This document shows, piece after piece, positions 35,533-45,569 of a stretch of DNA of 64,000 bases (within the stretch, counting starts at the first letter, position 1; every line of letters begins with the position of its first letter). Source of the stretch: an uncultured Clostridium sp. (lineage in GTDB: Bacteria; Bacillota; Clostridia; Clostridiales; Clostridiaceae); assembly GCF_947036855.1 (NCBI RefSeq), contig NZ_CAMQRY010000001.1, positions 1 to 64,000 on the forward strand, in the 5' to 3' direction. The position numbers and the translations under genes are program-made. The notes beneath the pieces are model-generated. The model worked only from the letters and a program-made list of their open reading frames with translations, was not told the origin of the DNA and ran no database searches.

Positions 35533-36408
35533 TTGCTTTTAGTAAAAATAGCTTATAAGAATGAAGAAAATTTCATACAGGACATACAGGAAGTTAAAGA
35601 GGTTTTAAAAAACAAAGGTATAAAAATAGGCATTTCAGAATTTATAGAAAATGACACTCACTTCATAAAAGTATTTTGTGATGATGAAGATTTGCAAAGT
35701 AAAGAAAATGTTAAAAATAAGATATTACTTTATATTTCAAACTTGATATATAGAGTTATAATAAATAATTATAGAAAAAATGAACTTTTTGAATATTTAA
35801 CAGAAAATTATTTCTTTTTAAAACATGAAGAGATAATTGAAGTTGATAAGAAGATAAAAAGTGTATTTGAGAGTGAAACATATTTAAAGAGTGAAAGGAA
35901 ATTACAGTGTATAAACAAGATAACAGAAATAGAAAATACGATTAATAGTTTTATGAAAGAAGATAATTTTATAAATATAGAAGGATTTATGAGATTTAGA
36001 GTTAAAACAATTAGACCTATACTCGAGGATATAGTAGATAAGATAATAGAAGAATATATGGTTGAAAAAGAATATGATGAATTTATAGATTTATTAAAAT
36101 ATTTTGTAGATATTCAGGAAAGCAGAATAGATGATGTAAATATATTTTTAATGGAAAATGGAGAGTATATAGTTAAAGATACAGATGGAAAAGATTTGCT
36201 AAATCAATTTTCAAATGAATTGTTAGAAGATAAGGAAGTTGGTGCTACAAGTCAAGAGGATGTTATAATAAGTGGACTTATAGCTAACTCACCTAAATGT
36301 ATAAAAGTATATAATCAAAAGTATTGTTTGAATGAAGAATTTTTAATAACAATAAGTAAAGTATTTAGAGATAGAGTGGATTTTTTAGAAAGCAAAAATA
36401 TATTATAA
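35533..36408 (+). CDS. ytxC: YtxC-like sporulation protein
   Basis: The 291-aa protein resembles YtxC, a putative sporulation protein found just upstream of thrS or infC in many Firmicutes. It starts MLLVKIAYKNEENF at TTG 35533, which lies eight bases after AAAGGAG; the ATG at 35512 is upstream of the ribosome binding site. The central FINIEGFMRFRVKTIRPILE block (about 151-170) and the C-terminal VFRDRVDFLE segment are the family landmarks. The function is unknown. It is separated from infC by the leader of that operon. Confidence 0.75.
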   Translation: MLLVKIAYKNEENFIQDIQEVKEVLKNKGIKIGISEFIENDTHFIKVFCDDEDLQSKENVKNKILLYISNLIYRVIINNYRKNELFEYLTENYFFLKHEEIIEVDKKIKSVFESETYLKSERKLQCINKITEIENTINSFMKEDNFINIEGFMRFRVKTIRPILEDIVDKIIEEYMVEKEYDEFIDLLKYFVDIQESRIDDVNIFLMENGEYIVKDTDGKDLLNQFSNELLEDKEVGATSQEDVIISGLIANSPKCIKVYNQKYCLNEEFLITISKVFRDRVDFLESKNIL

Positions 36409-36414
36409 ATATAG

Positions 36415-36443
36415 TTGACATTAATTTGTTATAATGATAGAAT
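36415..36443 (+). promoter_or_regulatory. Promoter of the infC-rpmI-rplT operon
   Basis: TTGACA (36415-36420) and TAGAAT (36438-36443) are separated by exactly 17 bases. They lie six bases after the ytxC stop codon and upstream of the leader RNA. Confidence 0.85.
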
Positions 36444-36449
36444 AGTTTT

Positions 36450-36600
36450 TGTTAAGAAGGAACGCCGTTTCTCACCTTGCAGTTATGCTAGTAAGGTTTT
36501 ATAAGATTATTACATCAATTTTGATTGAGATAATAACTGGACGGCATTTATGCCGTCCTTTTTTTATTATTATATATTATGTTGGCTAAAATCTGTCGGA
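36450..36600 (+). promoter_or_regulatory. Leader RNA of infC operon with attenuator, probable L20 leader
   Basis: The 5' leader ends in a strong terminator, GGACGGCA paired with TGCCGTCC, and a T run (36539-36565). An upstream GCCGT (36464-36468) can instead pair with ACGGC of the terminator's 5' arm and so form an antiterminator. Further arms (ACCTT/AAGGT and a TTATTA...TAATAA stem) lie between. The position before infC-rpmI-rplT and this switch match the L20-controlled leader known in Bacillus. Binding by L20 is inferred, not shown. Confidence 0.75.
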
Positions 36601-36610
36601 GGTGAAAATT

Positions 36611-37123
36611 ATTAGCAAGAAAATTATAATGAATGATGATATAAGAGTTAAGGAAGTTAGAGCAATAGCTGCTAACGGAGATCAGTTAGGTATATTAGAT
36701 ACTAGAGATGTCAAAAGAATGGCTGAAGAGCAGGACTTAGACTTAGTAATGATATCACCAACAGCTGTTCCACCAGTTTGTAAATTAATGGACTATGGAA
36801 AACAATTATATGAACAGACAAAGAAAGAAAAAGAAGCAAAGAAAAACCAAAAAATTGTTAGTCTAAAAGAGATAAGAGTTAGCCCAACTATTGAAGAGAA
36901 CGACATATGTATAAAAGCTAAAAATGCTATGAAGTTCTTAACAGCTGGAGACAAAGTTAAAATTACTGTTAGATTTAGAGGTAGAGAAGCTGAGCACTCA
37001 TTCATAGGGAAAAGAATATTAGATAACTTTATTCTTAAACTTGAAGAAGTATCAATTATCGAAAAGCATGCTAGATTAGAAGGTAGAAACATGATTTTAA
37101 TATTAGCTCCAAAAAAAGCTTAA
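36611..37123 (+). CDS. infC: Translation initiation factor IF-3
   Basis: IF-3 keeps the 30S subunit free and proofreads start-codon selection. The protein has the N-terminal domain [20 protein letters not shown], the linker with a basic helix ([11 protein letters not shown]) and the C-terminal [14 protein letters not shown] domain. GGAGG (36598-36602) puts the start at ATT 36611, eight bases on. The GTG at 36602 overlaps the ribosome binding site and no ATG lies in the proper window. An AUU start is a known feature of infC and permits autocontrol, because IF-3 rejects non-AUG starts. The product is about 170 aa. Confidence 0.95.
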   Translation: MSKKIIMNDDIRVKEVRAIAANGDQLGILDTRDVKRMAEEQDLDLVMISPTAVPPVCKLMDYGKQLYEQTKKEKEAKKNQKIVSLKEIRVSPTIEENDICIKAKNAMKFLTAGDKVKITVRFRGREAEHSFIGKRILDNFILKLEEVSIIEKHARLEGRNMILILAPKKA

Positions 37124-37143
37124 CTTGAGAGGAGGATTACACT

Positions 37144-37341
37144 ATGCCAAAAATGAAAACTCATAGAGGTGCAGCAAAAAGATTTAAACTTACAGGAACT
37201 GGTAAACTTAAAAGAGCTAAGGCTTTCAAAAGTCATATCTTAACTAAGAAAAGTTCTAAAAGAAAAAGAAATCTTAGAAAAACTGGATATGTTTCAGTAA
37301 CACAAGAGAAAAACATTAAGAAATTATTACCTTATTTATAG
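37144..37341 (+). CDS. rpmI: 50S ribosomal protein L35
   Basis: This 65-aa basic protein has the family start [20 protein letters not shown] and ends in a [17 protein letters not shown] stretch. It lies between infC and rplT in the conserved operon, with an AGGAGG ribosome binding site, 20 bases after infC. Full length and intact. Confidence 0.98.
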   Translation: MPKMKTHRGAAKRFKLTGTGKLKRAKAFKSHILTKKSSKRKRNLRKTGYVSVTQEKNIKKLLPYL

Positions 37342-37368
37342 GAAGAACAAAAGTAGGAGGGTTACAAC

Positions 37369-37728
37369 ATGGCAAGAGTTAAAAGAGCTACGAACGCTCG
37401 TAAAAACCATAAGAAAGTTTTAAAACTTGCAAAAGGTTATTACGGTGGAAAAAGTAAATTATTCAAAACTGCGAATGAGTCAGTTATAAGAGCATTAAGA
37501 AATGCTTACGTTGGAAGAAGATTAAAGAAAAGAGATTACAGAAGATTATGGATCGTTAGAATAAATGCTGCTTCAAGAATGAGCGGATTATCATATTCAA
37601 GATTCATGAACGGAATCAAATTAGCTGGAATCGACATTAACAGAAAAATGCTTTCAGAAATCGCTATACACGATGCTAAAGCATTCGCTGATTTAGTTGA
37701 AGTTTCTAAAAAGCACTTAAACGCTTAA
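37369..37728 (+). CDS. rplT: 50S ribosomal protein L20
   Basis: The 119-aa protein has the basic N-terminal extension [20 protein letters not shown] and the C-terminal globular domain ([20 protein letters not shown]). It assembles early on 23S rRNA and, in Bacillus, binds its own leader to repress the infC operon. GGAGGG precedes the ATG; the operon ends at a terminator right after the gene. Confidence 0.98.
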   Translation: MARVKRATNARKNHKKVLKLAKGYYGGKSKLFKTANESVIRALRNAYVGRRLKKRDYRRLWIVRINAASRMSGLSYSRFMNGIKLAGIDINRKMLSEIAIHDAKAFADLVEVSKKHLNA

Positions 37729-37734
37729 TAATTA

Positions 37735-37764
37735 AAATGCGACTTTATGTCGCATTTTTTTTAT
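37735..37764 (+). terminator. Terminator of infC-rpmI-rplT
   Basis: The stem AAAATGCGAC pairs with GTCGCATTTT around a 5-base loop and is followed by a T run. Confidence 0.93.
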
Positions 37765-37873
37765 ATAAATTTAATATGGAATTAATATATATAACAAGTG
37801 AATTAAATTAATATTAATTTAAAAGTTTACACAAACTTAAAAGGAATATTTTTATTATTTCGGAGGTGTGGGT

Positions 37874-39238
37874 ATGCATATAAAAATAGCAGGCAAATAT
37901 AAGCTTAGTGCTGTACAAATTTTAGCACTTGGTTTTGCGGCTGTTATATTATTAGGAGCAATATTACTTAGTTTACCGATTTCAACTAATAGTGGAAACA
38001 GCACAAGCTTTATAGATTCGCTATTTACTTCTACGTCTGCAGTCTGTGTTACAGGACTTGTAACTCTTGATACTGCAACGCATTGGAATTATTTTGGTAG
38101 AACAGTAATTATTGTTTTAATTCAAATTGGTGGACTAGGGTTCATGTCATTTACTACGTTACTTGCAGTAATAATTGGGAAAAAGATAACGCTAAAGGAA
38201 AGATTATTATTACAGGAAGCTTTAAATACTTTTGGAATACAAGGTATGGTTAAGCTTATGAAATATATATTTTCATTTACTTTTGCAGTTGAAGGTCTAG
38301 GGGCACTTCTTTTATCAACTCAATTTATACCGCAGTTTGGATTCTGGAAAGGATTATATTATAGTGTATGGACATCTATATCAGCTTTTTGTAATGCTGG
38401 TTTTGATCTTATGGGTTCTGTATCTGGGAAGTTTAGTAGTATAACTTCATATCAGAATAATCCTGTCATTATATATACCATTTCAGCGCTTATTATAATT
38501 GGTGGACTTGGGTTTGCTATATCAAGTGAGTTTTATAATTATAAAGAGAGAAAGAAATTGTCATTACATACAAAAGTAGTTTTGATTATAACTGGAATTC
38601 TTTTATTTGGTGGAGCTATACTTATGTTTATATTTGAATATAGTAATCCAGCAACACTAGGACCAATGGGACTAGGAGAGAAGATAAACAATGCTTTCTT
38701 TGCATCAGTTACAACAAGAACAGCAGGTTTTAATACTATCAATACGGATGGTATGACTATGGCTGGTAAGTTCTTAACAGTTCTTCTTATGTTTATTGGA
38801 GGATCACCAGGGTCTACTGCTGGTGGACTTAAAACAGCAACATTTGGTATTCTTGTAGTTACATTAATATCAATTATAAAAGGAAGAGATGATGTTGAGA
38901 TATTTAAAAGAAGAATATCTAAAGAAACAGTATATAAAGCATTTGCTATATTTTTCTTATCACTGAGTCTTGTAATAACTGTAATTCTTCTTCTAGCTGC
39001 AACACAACCAGGGGCAAACTTTATGTGGATTGTCTATGAGTCAGTATCAGCATATGCAACTGTAGGGCTAAGTCTTGGACTTACTCAAAAGTTGAATTTT
39101 ATAGGTAAGATAATAATTTTAGTTACAATGTACCTTGGAAGAGTTGGACCTATGACTGTTTTACTTGCATTAACAAGTAAAATGAAGAAGAAAAAAGTAA
39201 ATATTAAATACCCAGAGGATAAGATATTAATTGGTTAG
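37874..39238 (+). CDS. ktrB: KtrB/TrkH family potassium uptake protein
   Basis: This 454-aa membrane protein imports K+. Four M1-P-M2 repeats each carry a selectivity filter with a central Gly: AVCVTGL, FCNAGF, TRTAGF and ATVGLS. This is diagnostic of TrkH/KtrB. The first filter Gly follows the signature STSAVCVTGLVTLDT. The start ATG is seven bases after GGAGG; the upstream GTG is too close to it. It is followed after 11 bases by ktrA, its regulatory subunit. Only about 100 bases separate it from rplT, too short for a c-di-AMP riboswitch. Confidence 0.95.
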   Translation: MHIKIAGKYKLSAVQILALGFAAVILLGAILLSLPISTNSGNSTSFIDSLFTSTSAVCVTGLVTLDTATHWNYFGRTVIIVLIQIGGLGFMSFTTLLAVIIGKKITLKERLLLQEALNTFGIQGMVKLMKYIFSFTFAVEGLGALLLSTQFIPQFGFWKGLYYSVWTSISAFCNAGFDLMGSVSGKFSSITSYQNNPVIIYTISALIIIGGLGFAISSEFYNYKERKKLSLHTKVVLIITGILLFGGAILMFIFEYSNPATLGPMGLGEKINNAFFASVTTRTAGFNTINTDGMTMAGKFLTVLLMFIGGSPGSTAGGLKTATFGILVVTLISIIKGRDDVEIFKRRISKETVYKAFAIFFLSLSLVITVILLLAATQPGANFMWIVYESVSAYATVGLSLGLTQKLNFIGKIIILVTMYLGRVGPMTVLLALTSKMKKKKVNIKYPEDKILIG

Positions 39239-39249
39239 GAGTGAATTAG

Positions 39250-39912
39250 ATGTCAAATAAACAATTTGTAGTTATTGGTCTTGGAAGATTTGGTGCATCA
39301 GTTGCCAAAACTTTATATGGACTTGGACATGATGTATTAGCTATTGATAAAAATGAGGATTTAGTGCAGGAAATTGCTGATGATGTGACGCATGCAGTTC
39401 AGATGGATGCAACAGATGAGGCAGCACTTAAGACTTTAGGGATTAGAAATTTTGATGTAGCGGTTGTTACAATAGGGGCAAGTATACAATCTAGTGTTAT
39501 GACTACACTTCTTTTAAAGGAAAATGGAGTTAAACATATAATTGCAAAAGGTCATAGTGATCTTCATGCAAAAGTTTTATATAAGATTGGTGCAGATAGA
39601 GTTATTCTTCCTGAAAAGGATATGGGAATAAGAGTTGCACATAATCTTGTATCAACTAATATTTTAGATTATATAGAATTATCATCAGATTATAGCATAA
39701 TTGAGGTTAATAGTCCTGGTGATTGGCATGGGAAAACAATAAATGAATTAAGTCTTAGAAGTGAATATGGAATAAATGTTGTTGCAATTAAGAGAGGTGG
39801 AGATGTAAATGTATCTCCTTATGCAGATGATTTAATAGAGCCGGGTGATATAGTTGTTGCTATAGGTTCAGCTTCAGATTTAAGTAAACTTGAAATGAAA
39901 ATTTCAAAATAA
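39250..39912 (+). CDS. ktrA: KtrA/TrkA potassium uptake regulatory subunit
   Basis: This 220-aa cytoplasmic RCK protein forms an octameric gating ring on KtrB. The N-terminal Rossmann domain has VIGLGRFGASVA and the acidic end of the second strand in AIDKNEDLV. The TrkA-C domain (about 140-220) contains WHGKTINELSLRSEYGINVV. The family binds ATP/ADP in the Rossmann fold and c-di-AMP in TrkA-C. It is translated with ktrB from one mRNA and ends at a terminator. Confidence 0.95.
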   Translation: MSNKQFVVIGLGRFGASVAKTLYGLGHDVLAIDKNEDLVQEIADDVTHAVQMDATDEAALKTLGIRNFDVAVVTIGASIQSSVMTTLLLKENGVKHIIAKGHSDLHAKVLYKIGADRVILPEKDMGIRVAHNLVSTNILDYIELSSDYSIIEVNSPGDWHGKTINELSLRSEYGINVVAIKRGGDVNVSPYADDLIEPGDIVVAIGSASDLSKLEMKISK

Positions 39913-39922
39913 GCAAATAATA

Positions 39923-39966
39923 AAAATTCAGGTAGAGAAAATTCTCTATCTGAATTTTATTTTTGT
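39923..39966 (+). terminator. Terminator of ktrBA
   Basis: A 17-bp stem (AAAATTCAGGTAGAGAA with its near complement) has a 2-base spacer and is followed by T. Confidence 0.85.
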
Positions 39967-40023
39967 AGAATTTTATGTATAATACAAATGGAATAATAAT
40001 TTTACTAAGGGAGGTTTTTTATT

Positions 40024-40797
40024 TTGTTAATAATAGAAAGTAAAAGTAACTCTTTATTTAAAAATCTTAAAAAGTTAAAAGATAAAAAATATAGAAATCA
40101 AACAGGGACATATTTAATAGAAGGATTAAGATTTGTAGATGAAGCTTTTAAAAGTGGTGTAAATATCGAAAGTATAATGTATACACAAGAATTTAAAGAA
40201 AAAAATGATGAATTTTTAGCGCGTGGTAAGGATATAAATAATATAATGTTATCGCTACCTCTTTTAAAAGAATTATCATTTACAGGAACTCCGCAAGGTG
40301 TGATGGCTATAGTTCATATGGAAAATAAAGAATTAAAAGATGGGAATATTGTTGTTTTAGTTGATAAAGTTCAAGACCCAGGAAATATGGGGACTATTAT
40401 AAGAACAGCTCATGCGGTAGGTGCATCAGGGATTATAATGACTAAAGGAACTGTAGATATTTATAATGACAAAGTTTTAAGATCAACAATGGGTTCAGTA
40501 TTTTATTTACCAATAATTGAAGACTTTGAACTAAGCAAGATAAATGAGCTTAAAGAAAATGGTTATAAGCTTGTTGTTAGCTCACTTCAAGGAGAAAAGA
40601 ATTTCTTTGAGGAAGATTTAAAAGGAAATATAATAATGGCAGTTGGTAATGAGGGAAATGGAGTTTCTGATGAAGTTTACAATATTTCTGATATAAAAGT
40701 TAGAATACCTATGCCAGGAAATGCTGAGTCTTTAAATGTAGCTGTTGCAACTTCTGTTATGCTATATGAAAAAGTTAGACAAAATATTGTTAAATAG
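40024..40797 (+). CDS. SpoU/TrmH family RNA 2'-O-methyltransferase
   Basis: This 257-aa SPOUT-class enzyme methylates ribose in rRNA or tRNA. An N-terminal substrate-binding domain (about 1-95) is followed by the knot domain. Its motifs are DKVQDPGNMGTIIRTAHAVG (motif 1), AVGNEGNGVS (motif 2) and IPMPGNAESLNVAVATSVML (motif 3). It is closest to RlmB/YsgA by context upstream of pheST; target specificity is not certain. The start is TTG with GGGAGG ten bases upstream. Confidence 0.92.
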   Translation: MLIIESKSNSLFKNLKKLKDKKYRNQTGTYLIEGLRFVDEAFKSGVNIESIMYTQEFKEKNDEFLARGKDINNIMLSLPLLKELSFTGTPQGVMAIVHMENKELKDGNIVVLVDKVQDPGNMGTIIRTAHAVGASGIIMTKGTVDIYNDKVLRSTMGSVFYLPIIEDFELSKINELKENGYKLVVSSLQGEKNFFEEDLKGNIIMAVGNEGNGVSDEVYNISDIKVRIPMPGNAESLNVAVATSVMLYEKVRQNIVK

Positions 40798-40799
40798 TA

Positions 40800-40828
40800 T
40801 TGAAAAAATAGGATTATATAGATATAAT
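40800..40828 (+). promoter_or_regulatory. Promoter of pheST
   Basis: TTGAAA (40800-40805) and TATAAT (40823-40828) are 17 bases apart and lie immediately upstream of the T-box leader. This is a near-consensus promoter. Confidence 0.85.
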
Positions 40829-40835
40829 TAAGTTT

Positions 40836-41100
40836 AAACAAATAATTTATATAAATGTTGATAGAGATAAGTACATATTAAAATTTCTTTTTTAGGGAGG
40901 AAAAACCTCGACTGTAAGTTTTTCTAAAGAATGGATATGGAAATTCACTCTGGAGTTCTAATTGTGAATAACAGTAGCGATTAGCGGTAAAAAGCCGTTA
41001 TTTTTTTCTAAGTGAACATATTTTATTTTTTTATATGTTAATTAGGGTGGTACCACGGATATAGATGACCCGTCCCTTGTATAGGGATAGGTCTTTTTTT
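40836..41100 (+). promoter_or_regulatory. T-box riboswitch (tRNA-Phe) controlling pheST
   Basis: The core GGGTGGTACCACGG (41045-41058) is followed by a terminator hairpin (GACC...GGTC, 41067-41093) and a T run. Upstream, the specifier loop shows GGAGTTCTAAT with TTC (40956-40958), a phenylalanine codon, matching the gene controlled. Uncharged tRNA-Phe would promote readthrough. Confidence 0.95.
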
Positions 41101-41148
41101 ATGTCTATTTTTATCACTTTTAAGTAAAATCTGAAAGGAGAGATAATA

Positions 41149-42168
41149 ATGCAAGAAAAATTACAAGCAATTGAAACAAGTGCATTAGAAGAGTTAAAAT
41201 TAGCGAGTGATAGTTCTGAAATAGAAACTATAAGAGTTAAGTACCTTGGTAAAAAAGGTGAACTTACAGCTATTTTAAGAGGAATGAAAGATTTATCAAA
41301 TGAAGAAAGACCTTTAGTTGGTAAAATGGCAAATGAGGTTAGAGCAAATATTGAAGCAGAGCTTGAAGTATTTACTAAATCTATAAAAGATAAAGAAAAA
41401 AATGCTAAGCTAGATAGTGAGGTTATTGATATATCAATGCCTGGTAAAAAGAACTTAATAGGTAAAAAACACCCACTTGAGTTAACTTTAGACCATATGA
41501 AGGATATATTTGTATCAATGGGATTTGCAATTGAGGAAGGTCCAGAAGTTGAAAAGGATTATTATAACTTTGAAGCTTTAAATATTCCTAAAAATCATCC
41601 TGCTAGAAGTGAGCAAGATACATTCTATATTAATGATAATATAGTTTTAAGAACTCAAACTTCTCCAGTTCAAATAAGAGTTATGGAAAATCAAGAATTA
41701 CCTATAAAGATGATTTCTCCAGGTAAGGTGTTTAGATCAGATTCAGTTGATGCTACTCACTCACCAATATTCTACCAAATGGAAGGGCTTGTTATAGATA
41801 AGCACATAACATTTGCTGACCTTAAAGGAACACTAGAAGTATTTGCACATAAAATGTTTGGTGATGCAATGAAAACTAAATTCAGACCACATCACTTCCC
41901 ATTCACAGAGCCATCAGCAGAGATGGATGCAACTTGTTTTGTATGTGATGGAGCAGGTTGTAAAGTTTGTAAAGGTGAAGGTTGGATAGAACTTTTAGGT
42001 TGTGGAATGGTTCACCCTGATGTTTTAAGAAACTGTGGAATTGACCCTGAAGTTTATAGTGGATTCGCTTTTGGATTCGGTGTAGACAGAATGGTTATGC
42101 TTAAATATGGAATAGACGATATTAGGTTATTATATGAAAGTGATATGAGATTCTTAAATCAATTCTAG
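41149..42168 (+). CDS. pheS: Phenylalanyl-tRNA synthetase alpha subunit
   Basis: The 339-aa catalytic subunit has an N-terminal coiled coil (about 1-80) for tRNA contact. Class II motifs include [31 protein letters not shown] (motif 2), [16 protein letters not shown] and the C-terminal [18 protein letters not shown] (motif 3). The cysteine cluster [16 protein letters not shown] is a bacterial PheS insert. It is followed after 12 bases by pheT, and together they form the alpha2beta2 enzyme. T-box control precedes it. Confidence 0.98.
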   Translation: MQEKLQAIETSALEELKLASDSSEIETIRVKYLGKKGELTAILRGMKDLSNEERPLVGKMANEVRANIEAELEVFTKSIKDKEKNAKLDSEVIDISMPGKKNLIGKKHPLELTLDHMKDIFVSMGFAIEEGPEVEKDYYNFEALNIPKNHPARSEQDTFYINDNIVLRTQTSPVQIRVMENQELPIKMISPGKVFRSDSVDATHSPIFYQMEGLVIDKHITFADLKGTLEVFAHKMFGDAMKTKFRPHHFPFTEPSAEMDATCFVCDGAGCKVCKGEGWIELLGCGMVHPDVLRNCGIDPEVYSGFAFGFGVDRMVMLKYGIDDIRLLYESDMRFLNQF

Positions 42169-42180
42169 GAGGGAACAAAG

Positions 42181-44562
42181 ATGAAAGTACCATTTAATTG
42201 GCTAAAAGATTACGTAGATGTAAACATGTCAGCTGTAGAACTAGGAGATTTATTAACTCTTACAGGTTCAAAGGTTGAAGGTGTAGAAATAGCAGGAGAT
42301 ACTATACAAAATATTGTAGTATGTAAAATAGAAAGTATAGAAGGGCATCCTGATGCTGAAAAATTAAAAATCTGTCAATGTAATATAGGAGAAGAAGAAC
42401 TTCTTCAAATAGTTACAGCAGCAGATAATATGAAAGAAAATGATTTTGTACCAGTTGCACTTCATGCTTCAGTTCTTGCTGATGGAACAAAAATCAAAAA
42501 AGGGAAACTTAGAGGGATAGTATCAAATGGTATGTTCTGTTCTGAGGAAGAACTAGGTATAGCTGATAATATAGAAGTTCATGGACTTATGATATTAGCA
42601 GAGGATTCAGTTCCTGGAATGTGTATTAAAGAAGCGTTAGGTCTTAATAAAGCTATCATAGATTTTGAGATAACTTCAAATAGACCAGACTGTTTAAGTG
42701 TTGTAGGTATAGCTAGAGAAACAGCAGCAACACTTAAAACAGTTTATAAAATGCCAAATACAAGTTTTGAAGTGAAAGCTGATGGAAATATCAATGATAT
42801 AATCAGTGTTTCAGTTAATGATGAACTTTGTAGAAGATATATGTCAAGAGGAGTTAAGAACGTTAAAGTTACTCAATCTCCAGCTTGGATGCAAGAAAAA
42901 TTAATTGATGCAGGAATCAGACCTATAAATAACATAGTTGATATAACAAACTACGTTATGCTTGAAATTGGTCAACCAATGCATGCTTTTGATAAAAGGG
43001 AAATCAAATCAGGAACTATTGTTGTTGAAAAAGCAAATGATGGTGATAAGTTTATAACTTTAGATGATGAAGAAAGAACTTTAACTTCAGATGTTTTAAC
43101 AATAAAAGATGGAAGCAGTGTTATAGCTGTTGCTGGAATAATGGGTGGAGCTACTTCAGGAATTAATGATGATACAACAGAAGTTATTCTTGAATCAGCA
43201 AACTTTGAAGGAACTAACATAAGAGTTAATTCAAAGAAACTTGCTCTTAGAACAGAGAGTTCATCAAGATTTGATAAAGATATAGATCCAAACCTTGCAC
43301 TTCTTGCACTTGATAGAGCTTGTGCTTTAATAGTTGAGCTTGGCTGTGGAGATATAATGGATGGAACTGTAGATGTTTATAACGCTAAAAAAGAAATTGG
43401 ACACATGAGTGTTAGTGCTACATGGGTTAACAAATTCCTTGGAACAGAGTTATCATCAGAAGAAATGAAGAGATGTCTTGATAGTTTAGATATTATGACA
43501 ACTATTAATGGAGACAGTCTTGAAATAGAAGTTCCAACATTTAGAATAGATGTAGCTATAAGAGAAGATATTGCTGAAGAAATAGCAAGAATCTATGGAT
43601 ATAATAATATCCCTACAACTATAATAACAACAAATACAAATAAAGAAGCTAAAAATGAAAAGCAAAAACTTGATGATGTGGTAGTAAGCACAATGATTTC
43701 TTCAGGTGTTAATCAATCAATAAGTTATTCATTTGGTAGTGTTAAGGCATTTGACCTTATAAATCTTCCAGCTGATTCAGAGCTTAGAAATGTTGTTAGA
43801 ATAAAGAATCCACTTGGGGAAGATTTTAGTGTTATGAGAACATCTATACTTCCATCAATAATGGAATCACTTGCAAGAAACTACGCTAGAAATAATGAAT
43901 ATGCTAGTTTATTTGAAATTGGAAAAGTTTATATTCCAAATGAAGATGAAAATGAACTTCCAACAGAAAAGAATGTTTTAACAGTTGGGCTTTATGGAGA
44001 TGTAGATTACTTTGATTTAAAAGGAGTAGTTGAAAATCTTATAGATAGTCTTGGAATTACTAAATTCTCATTTAAAAGAGAATCAGAAAATCCAAGTTAC
44101 CATCCAGGTAAAACAGCAATGCTTACAGTTGGAAAAAATATTGAAGTTGGAGTTTTAGGAGAGGTTCACCCAAATGTTACAGAAAACTATGGTGTTGACA
44201 CTCTTTGCTATACAGCAGAACTTGACTTAGATTTATTATATGCAGCTGCAAAGACTGAAAAGTCTTATAGTGTAATTGCTAAATTCCCAGCAGTAACAAG
44301 AGATATTGCACTTCTTGTTAATGATGAACTTTTAGTATCAGAACTTGAAGATACTATTAAAAAAGCAGGTATGCCACTTGTAGAATCAATCAAATTATTT
44401 GATGTTTATAAAGGTGAACAAATACCAGCAGGTAAGAAAAGTATAGCTTACGCTATAGTTTATAGAGATCCTAAGAAAACTCTTGATGAAAAATCAGTAG
44501 GTAAGGTTCATGATAGAATACTTAGAGCGTTAGAGCATAAGTGTGGAGCAGAACTTAGATAG
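42181..44562 (+). CDS. pheT: Phenylalanyl-tRNA synthetase beta subunit
   Basis: The 793-aa subunit contains the N-terminal EMAP-like tRNA-binding OB fold (about 40-150, [20 protein letters not shown]), the B3/B4 editing domain and the B5 domain (about 400-470). The catalytic-like core and a C-terminal ferredoxin-fold anticodon-binding (FDX-ACB) domain (about 700-793) complete it. Length is normal for the family. It is translated from the pheS mRNA. A palindrome after the stop probably ends the transcript. Confidence 0.98.
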   Translation: MKVPFNWLKDYVDVNMSAVELGDLLTLTGSKVEGVEIAGDTIQNIVVCKIESIEGHPDAEKLKICQCNIGEEELLQIVTAADNMKENDFVPVALHASVLADGTKIKKGKLRGIVSNGMFCSEEELGIADNIEVHGLMILAEDSVPGMCIKEALGLNKAIIDFEITSNRPDCLSVVGIARETAATLKTVYKMPNTSFEVKADGNINDIISVSVNDELCRRYMSRGVKNVKVTQSPAWMQEKLIDAGIRPINNIVDITNYVMLEIGQPMHAFDKREIKSGTIVVEKANDGDKFITLDDEERTLTSDVLTIKDGSSVIAVAGIMGGATSGINDDTTEVILESANFEGTNIRVNSKKLALRTESSSRFDKDIDPNLALLALDRACALIVELGCGDIMDGTVDVYNAKKEIGHMSVSATWVNKFLGTELSSEEMKRCLDSLDIMTTINGDSLEIEVPTFRIDVAIREDIAEEIARIYGYNNIPTTIITTNTNKEAKNEKQKLDDVVVSTMISSGVNQSISYSFGSVKAFDLINLPADSELRNVVRIKNPLGEDFSVMRTSILPSIMESLARNYARNNEYASLFEIGKVYIPNEDENELPTEKNVLTVGLYGDVDYFDLKGVVENLIDSLGITKFSFKRESENPSYHPGKTAMLTVGKNIEVGVLGEVHPNVTENYGVDTLCYTAELDLDLLYAAAKTEKSYSVIAKFPAVTRDIALLVNDELLVSELEDTIKKAGMPLVESIKLFDVYKGEQIPAGKKSIAYAIVYRDPKKTLDEKSVGKVHDRILRALEHKCGAELR

Positions 44563-44598
44563 GATATTTTTGTAAATAAGAAAGTTAAATATATTTTA

Positions 44599-44640
44599 AA
44601 ATTGCTATGTATATGATAAAATATACATAGCAATTTATTA
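44599..44640 (+). terminator. Hairpin after pheT, probable terminator
   Basis: A perfect 16-bp stem (AAATTGCTATGTATAT with its complement) has a 6-base loop. It lacks a long T run, so efficiency is uncertain. Confidence 0.55.
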
Positions 44641-44668
44641 TGTAAAATAAATTTTAATGAGGTGTAAT

Positions 44669-45415
44669 ATGGCAACCGTTACTGTGAGAATTAATGGGAT
44701 GGAATATAATTTAAAAGGAAAAGAAGATGAGGCATATCTTAAGCAATTAGCAAGTTATGTTGAGGAAAAGTTACAAGAGATACTTAATAAAAATAATAAA
44801 TTAAGTGTATCTGCAGCATCTGTATTAACAGCCATAAACTTAGCGGATGATTCTTTTAAGAGTAAAAAAGAAACAAATAATTTTTTAGATGATAATGAAA
44901 CTTTAAAAGCTGAAATAAAAGTTATGAATAAAGAGATTATTATGAGTAACAGTAATAAAGAAAAGGCGGTTAAAGTTAAGGAAATAGAAATGAAAGCTGT
45001 TATAGATAATTTAAAAGGCAGAATTTCTAAAGAAATAAAATTAAAAGAACTTGCAGAGAAGGAAATAGTAAGTTCAAAAGAGGTTTTAAGTGTTTTAATT
45101 AGTGAGAAAACTAGATTAGAGCAAGAAAAAGTAGAACTTCAAGAAGAACTTCATGAAGAGATTCAAAATTCTTCAAATGATTCAAGTGAAGAAATTGCAT
45201 TATTAAGAAAGCAAATAAGTCTTATAGAGAAGGAAAATATAGACTTGAAAAAAAGGAATGTAATGTATAAAAATTCTAGCAGAGATTCAAAGTTTGAATT
45301 ACAATCTTGTAAGTATAGAATGTTAGACCTTGAAAATAAATATTTAGAGGGTCAAATTACTATTGCAACAGAAAAAGCGAAGAATAATAAGCTTATCGTA
45401 AAGAAAATAAAATAA
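44669..45415 (+). CDS. zapA: ZapA-like cell division protein with coiled-coil extension
   Basis: ZapA promotes FtsZ bundling at the division ring. The N-terminal 100 residues have the family form: ATVTVRINGMEYNLKGKEDE, then a helical stretch with AASVLTAINLADD. Behind this comes a long coiled coil (about 100-240) with many Glu/Lys heptads, longer than in standard ZapA. The whole is 248 aa versus about 90-120 usually. The ATG at 44669 follows GAGGTG; the upstream ATG overlaps it. It lies between pheT and the U32 gene in the usual clostridial order. Confidence 0.87.
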   Translation: MATVTVRINGMEYNLKGKEDEAYLKQLASYVEEKLQEILNKNNKLSVSAASVLTAINLADDSFKSKKETNNFLDDNETLKAEIKVMNKEIIMSNSNKEKAVKVKEIEMKAVIDNLKGRISKEIKLKELAEKEIVSSKEVLSVLISEKTRLEQEKVELQEELHEEIQNSSNDSSEEIALLRKQISLIEKENIDLKKRNVMYKNSSRDSKFELQSCKYRMLDLENKYLEGQITIATEKAKNNKLIVKKIK

Positions 45416-45423
45416 AATTTTGC

Positions 45424-45455
45424 TCCTGTATATTGTATGGGGGTATTTTTTTGCT
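45424..45455 (+). terminator. Weak terminator after zapA
   Basis: CTCCTGTAT can pair with GTATGGGGG through several G-U pairs and is followed by TATTTTTTT. The stem is G-U-rich, so confidence is moderate. Confidence 0.55.
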
Positions 45456-45472
45456 TTAATCTGAAAACTTTT

Positions 45473-45501
45473 TTGAGATATTTTAAATGTTTGTGTATAA
45501 T
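45473..45501 (+). promoter_or_regulatory. Promoter of the U32 peptidase-mutS2 operon
   Basis: TTGAGA (45473-45478) and TATAAT (45496-45501) are separated by 17 bases, with GTG before the -10. The start codon follows about 70 bases later. Confidence 0.8.
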
Positions 45502-45569
45502 GAAGTATTGAATTAATTTGTTAAATTTATTTGTTTACTAAAGCAAAATATTAGGAGTAGTGAATTTTT

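Noticed and set aside
37765..37873. c-di-AMP (ydaO) riboswitch before ktrB
   Set aside because: About 100 AT-rich bases separate the rplT terminator from the start codon; no hairpins of that class are seen.
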